From Chloroflexota bacterium (GTDB lineage: Bacteria; Chloroflexota; Anaerolineae; Aggregatilineales; Phototrophicaceae), in assembly GCA_026709625.1 (NCBI GenBank), contig JAPOSR010000024.1, positions 1 through 38,720 of the forward strand: 38,720 bases of DNA, written 5' to 3'. The translations under genes and the position numbers were made by a program. This document shows positions 35,017 to 38,720 of this stretch, piece by piece. Position 1 is the stretch's first letter. Every line of letters begins with the position of its first letter. The notes under the pieces were generated by a model. The model searched no databases. It was not told where the DNA came from and saw only the letters and a program-made list of their open reading frames with translations.

Positions 35017-36558
35017 ATGTCCACGATCGACTATCGGCAAGAGCGACAGACATTCGCCGATGGCGCATGGACGATGGCGCATACCGCGATGATCGCCGCC
35101 GAGCGCCTCAAGTTTGAAGACCTGCACCCCATGAGCAGCTATGTGCGCCAGCAAGATATCGCGCGCATGCAATTCGCCCGCGCCCGCGCCCGCGGTGAAG
35201 CCAACCCGCGCATTGTAACCTGGACCGCCATGCAGACCGACCGCCGCGCCAGCCAGATCTTCCCCGATCTCAGCTATGCGACGCACGACGATGAGCAGAT
35301 CATCAGCGCCAATTCCTTCATCACTTATGCGCTGCGCCATATGCTGAGGGAAGGCTGGCTGCGGCTGCGCGAATATATCGGCGACACCTATGAATGGCAG
35401 GTGGCGGTCCCGAGCGGGCAAGACGAATGGGCGGCGCGAGCAAAGGCGGCGCTGCGCTGGCTCGAAGACGATATCCAGCTTGACCTCTACCCCAATAGCG
35501 AACGCGGGACGTATACGCCACGCAGCTTCCCCTCATTTGATGCGCGGCGCAACTTTGCGCGCATCGGCCGCTGCGACTTTATCCGCCATTTCGCGCAAAA
35601 TCATGCGCGAGCCGCCGCTTTCAACACATCTCATTTCTTGCACGAGCCCGACGACCTCATCAGCCACCACGCTGGCTATGGCGATGCAGTCGGGCTGATG
35701 GTCACGGAAGGCGCGATCTTGCGGCCGCCGATCTACCGGCGCGGCGCTTTGCTCTATGATGGCGAGCGTTGGCGCATCGACACAATCGGCTTGGATGATA
35801 TCGCGCTGATCGTGCCGGGCGACATTGAGTTGCGCATCGGCGCGGATGTGCAGCTGAATCCCGCCCAGCCACAGCCCATCGCCATCTATACGCGGGCGGG
35901 CAGCCTTGTGGGTGGCCGACCCCTGCAGCGCACGCCAAGCGCGCCCGACCGCAGCGAGTTCCTCATCGTCAATCGGCAGGTTGTCAGCTGGAAACGAGGT
36001 GGCGAGCTGTCGATCCCGCAAAATGGCTTCGTTTTGTCGGTTCGCGATGGCGCATTGTCCAAGCGCGCGGTTGAAGACATTGTCGCTGACGCATGGGTCG
36101 AATACCGCTTCGCCGCGCCCTTCAGCCGCACTCAGTCGGCGATACAAGCGGGGCCGATCTTGCTGCGAAACGGGCAGCCTGCCGACTCGCGGGAAGAGTT
36201 TTATGCCAGCCGCGGCGGCAGCATCGGCATCACGCCGGTGCGCATGAACCCAGATGGCGATGCGATCCGCAAGGCGCGCACAGCCATTGCGATCAAAGCA
36301 AATGGCGACCTGACGCTGCTGGTTGTCGATGGCTGCGAGCCCGCCAGCCGCACCCGCTTCGACAGCGCCGGCGCAAGCCTGGACGAAACTCGACAACTGC
36401 TTGTGAAAATGGGCGCGCGGGATGCGCTCAACCTGAGCGGCGAAGGCTCGAGCCATCTGTTTGTGGAGAGTGGGCTGGCAAACACGCCATCCGACAGACG
36501 CGGACAGCCCGGCGTCGTCTACGAGAGAATGCTGCCTTCGATCGGCATCGTCAGCTAA
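35017..36558 (+). CDS. Protein with C-terminal NAGPA-like (phosphodiester glycosidase) domain
   Basis: A 513-residue protein. Residues about 200-513 follow the outline of the phosphodiester glycosidase/NAGPA domain: an early N-x-x-F-type segment (AAFNTSHFL), then QAGPILLRNGQ, TAIAIKANGDLTLLVVDG and ASLDETRQLLVKMGARDALNL. The usual LNLDGGGS is LNLSGEGSS (471-479), so the Asp and one Gly are changed. The first 200 residues (arginine-rich, RARARGEANPR) match nothing I know. No signal peptide is seen, although the family is often exported. ATG 35017 has AGGAAG seven bases upstream; ATG 35011 is too close. The 3' end overlaps the convergent dehydrogenase gene by 8 bases. Confidence 0.7.
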   Translation: MSTIDYRQERQTFADGAWTMAHTAMIAAERLKFEDLHPMSSYVRQQDIARMQFARARARGEANPRIVTWTAMQTDRRASQIFPDLSYATHDDEQIISANSFITYALRHMLREGWLRLREYIGDTYEWQVAVPSGQDEWAARAKAALRWLEDDIQLDLYPNSERGTYTPRSFPSFDARRNFARIGRCDFIRHFAQNHARAAAFNTSHFLHEPDDLISHHAGYGDAVGLMVTEGAILRPPIYRRGALLYDGERWRIDTIGLDDIALIVPGDIELRIGADVQLNPAQPQPIAIYTRAGSLVGGRPLQRTPSAPDRSEFLIVNRQVVSWKRGGELSIPQNGFVLSVRDGALSKRAVEDIVADAWVEYRFAAPFSRTQSAIQAGPILLRNGQPADSREEFYASRGGSIGITPVRMNPDGDAIRKARTAIAIKANGDLTLLVVDGCEPASRTRFDSAGASLDETRQLLVKMGARDALNLSGEGSSHLFVESGLANTPSDRRGQPGVVYERMLPSIGIVS

Positions 36559-37540
36559 CCCCAGCAACCTGGCACAACTCGCGCCATACCTTGGCGGCGA
36601 TCTCAATCTCGCCAGCTGCATGAACGGACTGGTAGAAGCGGTCGCCACGCTCGCCGGGCACGAGGATTTCATCGACGCCAGGCAGCCTCTTCAGCTGTTT
36701 GACGCGCGCCACCAGGTCGGAGACGCCGGACTGGAAGCCGGCCAGGTCATCCGCCAGCAGCAGTGGGTCGATAGCAAAGACCAGGTTGCCCCAATCTTTC
36801 TTCGTGCCGTCCGGGTTGCGCGTTGCGCCCAGCAGGGGCCGCGTCAAGGCTTCGACGACGAATGCCAGCGCCGCGCCTTTGTAGCCGCCGAATGCCGCTA
36901 TCGCCCCTGCCAGCGCCGCGGTCGGATCAGTCGTGAACTGCCCGGCGGCGTCATAAGCCACGCCATCGGGGATGCTTTCGCCTTCTACGGCTGCCAGGTG
37001 AATGCCATACCAAGCGATGGCGGCAGTCGCCATATCCAGCACGACCGGCTGATGCGCGGTGGGGATGCCGATCGCCAGCGGATTCGTGCCGAAGAAAGCT
37101 TCGCAAGAGCCGTGCATCGCCATCAATTCGGGCGAGCCAGAGCACACAAAAGCCAGCAAACCCGCGTCGGCCAGCCGCCGCGCATAGAAGCCGATGGCAC
37201 CAGTGGGCGAATTGGTGCGCCGCGAGCCGACAATGCCAAAACCATGCGCCCGCGCCTTGGCCAGAGCGATGTCGGTCGCGCGCGACAAGACCACCATGCC
37301 TTGATTCCACGCGCCATCCAACAGCGCCGACAGCTTGGTCTCTTTGACAATGGATACCTCGCCAGCCGCGGGATTCGCCGGCATGCCAGCGCCCAGCAGC
37401 TTGATGATGTTCTGGTTGTTGCCGCGCAGTTGGGCGTAGAGGATGACCTCGAGGATGATTTCAGTATCGTCGGCGGCATATCCCTGCGCCGCGATAGCTT
37501 TGCGGGCGACCGCGCGCAGTTGGTCGAGAGCGATTTTCAT
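36551..37540 (-). CDS. Ldh-family (malate/L-lactate/ureidoglycolate-type) NAD(P)-dependent dehydrogenase
   Basis: A 329-residue member of the Ldh2/MDH-type family, distinct from Rossmann-fold LDH. The signatures GFGIVGSRRTNSPTGAIGFYAR, FFGTNPLAIGIPT and GGYKGAALAFVVEAL are clear. In most members the loop reads N-S-N-H-x-G with a catalytic His; here it is TNSPTG (109-114) with Pro where His is expected. Family members oxidise malate, lactate, ureidoglycolate or 2-keto-3-deoxy-sugar acids. The start 37540 has GAGG upstream. The gene lies 16 bases downstream of the isomerase, suggesting a common catabolic pathway. Confidence 0.87.
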   Translation of the reverse strand: MKIALDQLRAVARKAIAAQGYAADDTEIILEVILYAQLRGNNQNIIKLLGAGMPANPAAGEVSIVKETKLSALLDGAWNQGMVVLSRATDIALAKARAHGFGIVGSRRTNSPTGAIGFYARRLADAGLLAFVCSGSPELMAMHGSCEAFFGTNPLAIGIPTAHQPVVLDMATAAIAWYGIHLAAVEGESIPDGVAYDAAGQFTTDPTAALAGAIAAFGGYKGAALAFVVEALTRPLLGATRNPDGTKKDWGNLVFAIDPLLLADDLAGFQSGVSDLVARVKQLKRLPGVDEILVPGERGDRFYQSVHAAGEIEIAAKVWRELCQVAGVS

Positions 37541-37556
37541 GCTGTGCCGCGCCTCG

Positions 37557-38315
37557 TTATCTGCCGCGCGCCAAGCCATTTTGCGCGAGGTATTCGCAGC
37601 TTTCGCGCACAGCAGCCAGCATATCCGTTGCGCAGCGGTCCAGCTCGACAATATGCCAGTCGGCGCTTTTGGCTGCCGCGACGATGCCCGGCACATCCAT
37701 CCTGCCCTGCCCCAGCGCGGTCATGTCGTCGTCCTTGTCGAGCGAACCATCCTTGAGATGAATCAGCGGCGCGCGCGCGCCAACCTGCCGCAGCGCCTCC
37801 GCCGCGTCCAAGCCGCCGACCTGCGTCCAATATGTATCAATCTGCAAAAAGATCTGATCGTCCAGCTCCGAAAGCATCAAGTCCAATGTGGCGATGCCGT
37901 CCAGCTCCTTGTATTCCCACCAGTGATTATGATAGCCGAGCTCGAGACCATTTGCGCGCGCAAACTCGCCAGCGCGATTCAGCTGCTCGCAGGCGCGCTT
38001 GACAGCATCCAGCGTCGCGAATCGCGCAGGCGGCATGAAGGCGATGCAGACGCGCGCCAGCCCAAAGGCTTCGGCGGTCTCCAGCACAGCCGCCTGGTTG
38101 GCGTCATCGGGATAAGGGATGTGGCTGCCCAAGACTTCCAGCTCAAGCTCGCGGAAGAGGCTGGCCGCTTCTTGCAGATCGTTGGTCATGCCGGCAAAGG
38201 GTTCGACACCGACATAGCCGATATCGGCGACAGCGCGGACAGTGCCCGCAAAGTCGGCGGAAAGCGCCTCGCGCACGGAATACAGTTGCAAGCCAATCGG
38301 CTTCAAATCGGACAT
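37557..38315 (-). CDS. Sugar phosphate isomerase/epimerase (TIM barrel)
   Basis: A 252-residue xylose-isomerase-like TIM-barrel protein. The N-terminus IGLQLYSVREAL is typical, and candidate metal ligands appear at GVEPFAG (Glu), YHNHWWEY, LQIDTYW (Asp), LIHLKDGS (His) and HIVELDRC (Glu). The late Glu and all other ligands are kept, so it should be active as an isomerase or epimerase on a sugar or sugar-derived ketone. GGGGAG is six bases before ATG 38315 and three before an adjacent ATG at 38318. First gene of an operon with the Ldh-type dehydrogenase. A second, unrelated-in-position family member is at 2585-3481. Confidence 0.87.
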   Translation of the reverse strand: MSDLKPIGLQLYSVREALSADFAGTVRAVADIGYVGVEPFAGMTNDLQEAASLFRELELEVLGSHIPYPDDANQAAVLETAEAFGLARVCIAFMPPARFATLDAVKRACEQLNRAGEFARANGLELGYHNHWWEYKELDGIATLDLMLSELDDQIFLQIDTYWTQVGGLDAAEALRQVGARAPLIHLKDGSLDKDDDMTALGQGRMDVPGIVAAAKSADWHIVELDRCATDMLAAVRESCEYLAQNGLARGR

Positions 38316-38318
38316 CAT

Positions 38319-38720
38319 GCTCTCCCCAGCTCATTGATGCTGTTTGGCCTATTGTCGCGGTTCTGCGCGGGAATGCCAGGCTGAACTGCTCGTCGCGCGC
38401 GGCAACATATCACCAAAACTTTGCCAGCGAGCACATTGAGTGTAGTGAGAGGGGCGGATGCGTGGATATGATAGCCAAGCTCGCCATCCCCCGTCGCCTT
38501 GCCCCCAGAACGAATGTCGGGGAAGGCTTTGCGGGAGCAACGGGTATCCACCAAAATCACCACTCCCTGTTCGTTCAACTTTTTGTACGCATTGGCAGGA
38601 ACAATTTTCGATGCGGACCATCCTGTCACTGTGGCGACTGCGCATAGCGCAACAGCCCCGAGTCATCCCAAAATGATCTCCGCTATAGTGGCTTAATAAT
38701 CCACCAAAATTCAAACGCAT
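38319..38720. other. 402-base right-edge region without a confident gene
   Basis: No complete gene can be supported here. It includes the third copy of the dispersed repeat. Open frames on both strands are short, arginine- and proline-rich and partly made of repeat sequence. One minus-strand frame (start near 38629) begins with sequence vaguely like the first part of a rhodanese domain (KLNEQGVVILVDTR) and then runs directly into the repeat; it may be a remnant. Confidence 0.6.
38455..38545 (-). repeat. Dispersed intergenic repeat, copy 3 (partial, inverted)
   Basis: Read on the minus strand it shares CGTTCTGGGGGCAAGG, CGACGGGGGATGG and ATCCACGCATCCGCC with copies 1 and 2, but the C-rich opening and the GGGCTACCATGC block are missing or degraded. 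It is the 3' half of the element in opposite orientation. Confidence 0.7.

Noticed and set aside
35533..37756. Two long antisense frames over the NAGPA-like and Ldh genes
   Set aside because: Each lies opposite a gene with recognisable motifs and itself lacks any.

Overview
The window is about 38.7 kb of gene-dense bacterial chromosome with GC-rich coding sequence. It carries roughly 35 protein genes, most of them recognisable, plus three tRNA genes. Gene content (split SecD/SecF with YajC, a ThiBPQ-type thiamine transporter under a TPP riboswitch, paired PotB/PotC-like permeases, DUF389/USP fusion, many sugar-type ABC permeases and xylose-isomerase-like enzymes) together with GC-rich CCCCACCCC...GGGGG intergenic repeats fits a free-living heterotroph, perhaps Chloroflexota (Anaerolineae-like). 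That taxonomic guess is inference only. There is no phage, transposase, CRISPR array or plasmid signature; this looks like core chromosome with metabolic accessory genes.

Layout. 1-1101: end of a sugar ABC transporter operon (MalF- and MalG-type permeases, cut by the left edge). 1230-4438: mogA facing away from a cupin gene, then an IolE-like TIM-barrel isomerase and a threonine/serine dehydratase. 4407-7980 (minus): a USP-USP-DUF389 membrane protein, a glyoxalase-fold protein and an exported esterase. 8059-11016 (minus): ndk, a TlpA-like thioredoxin, an SDR with an altered active site, and metA. 11152-15219 (plus): GDP-fucose synthase, then yajC-secD-secF. 15222-20880 (minus): purH, then thiQ, thiP and thiB (in reverse order of transcription) preceded by a TPP riboswitch with a possible terminator-type expression platform.

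20993-28517: aquaporin (plus), aspS (minus), a translationally coupled trio (small membrane protein, membrane glycosyltransferase-like protein, class II histone-deacetylase-like amidohydrolase) with a promoter that predicts a leaderless mRNA, and uvrB (minus). 28596-30143: initiator tRNA-fMet and a second CAU-anticodon tRNA (plus), lysA and tRNA-Asp (minus), with clear promoters and two clear intrinsic terminators. 30219-31949 (minus): an orphan PotB/PotC-like permease pair. 32282-34888 (plus): a MATE-like membrane protein and an M24 peptidase. 35017-36558 (plus): a protein with a C-terminal NAGPA-like domain and an unfamiliar N-terminus. 36551-38315 (minus): an Ldh-family dehydrogenase and a second sugar isomerase/epimerase.

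The points most worth a second look are the leaderless small-membrane-protein/glycosyltransferase/deacetylase operon, the NAGPA-like protein with a changed signature and no visible signal peptide, two oxidoreductases lacking expected catalytic residues, a three-copy dispersed repeat with hairpin potential, and the tRNA-Asp terminator placed directly in front of lysA.
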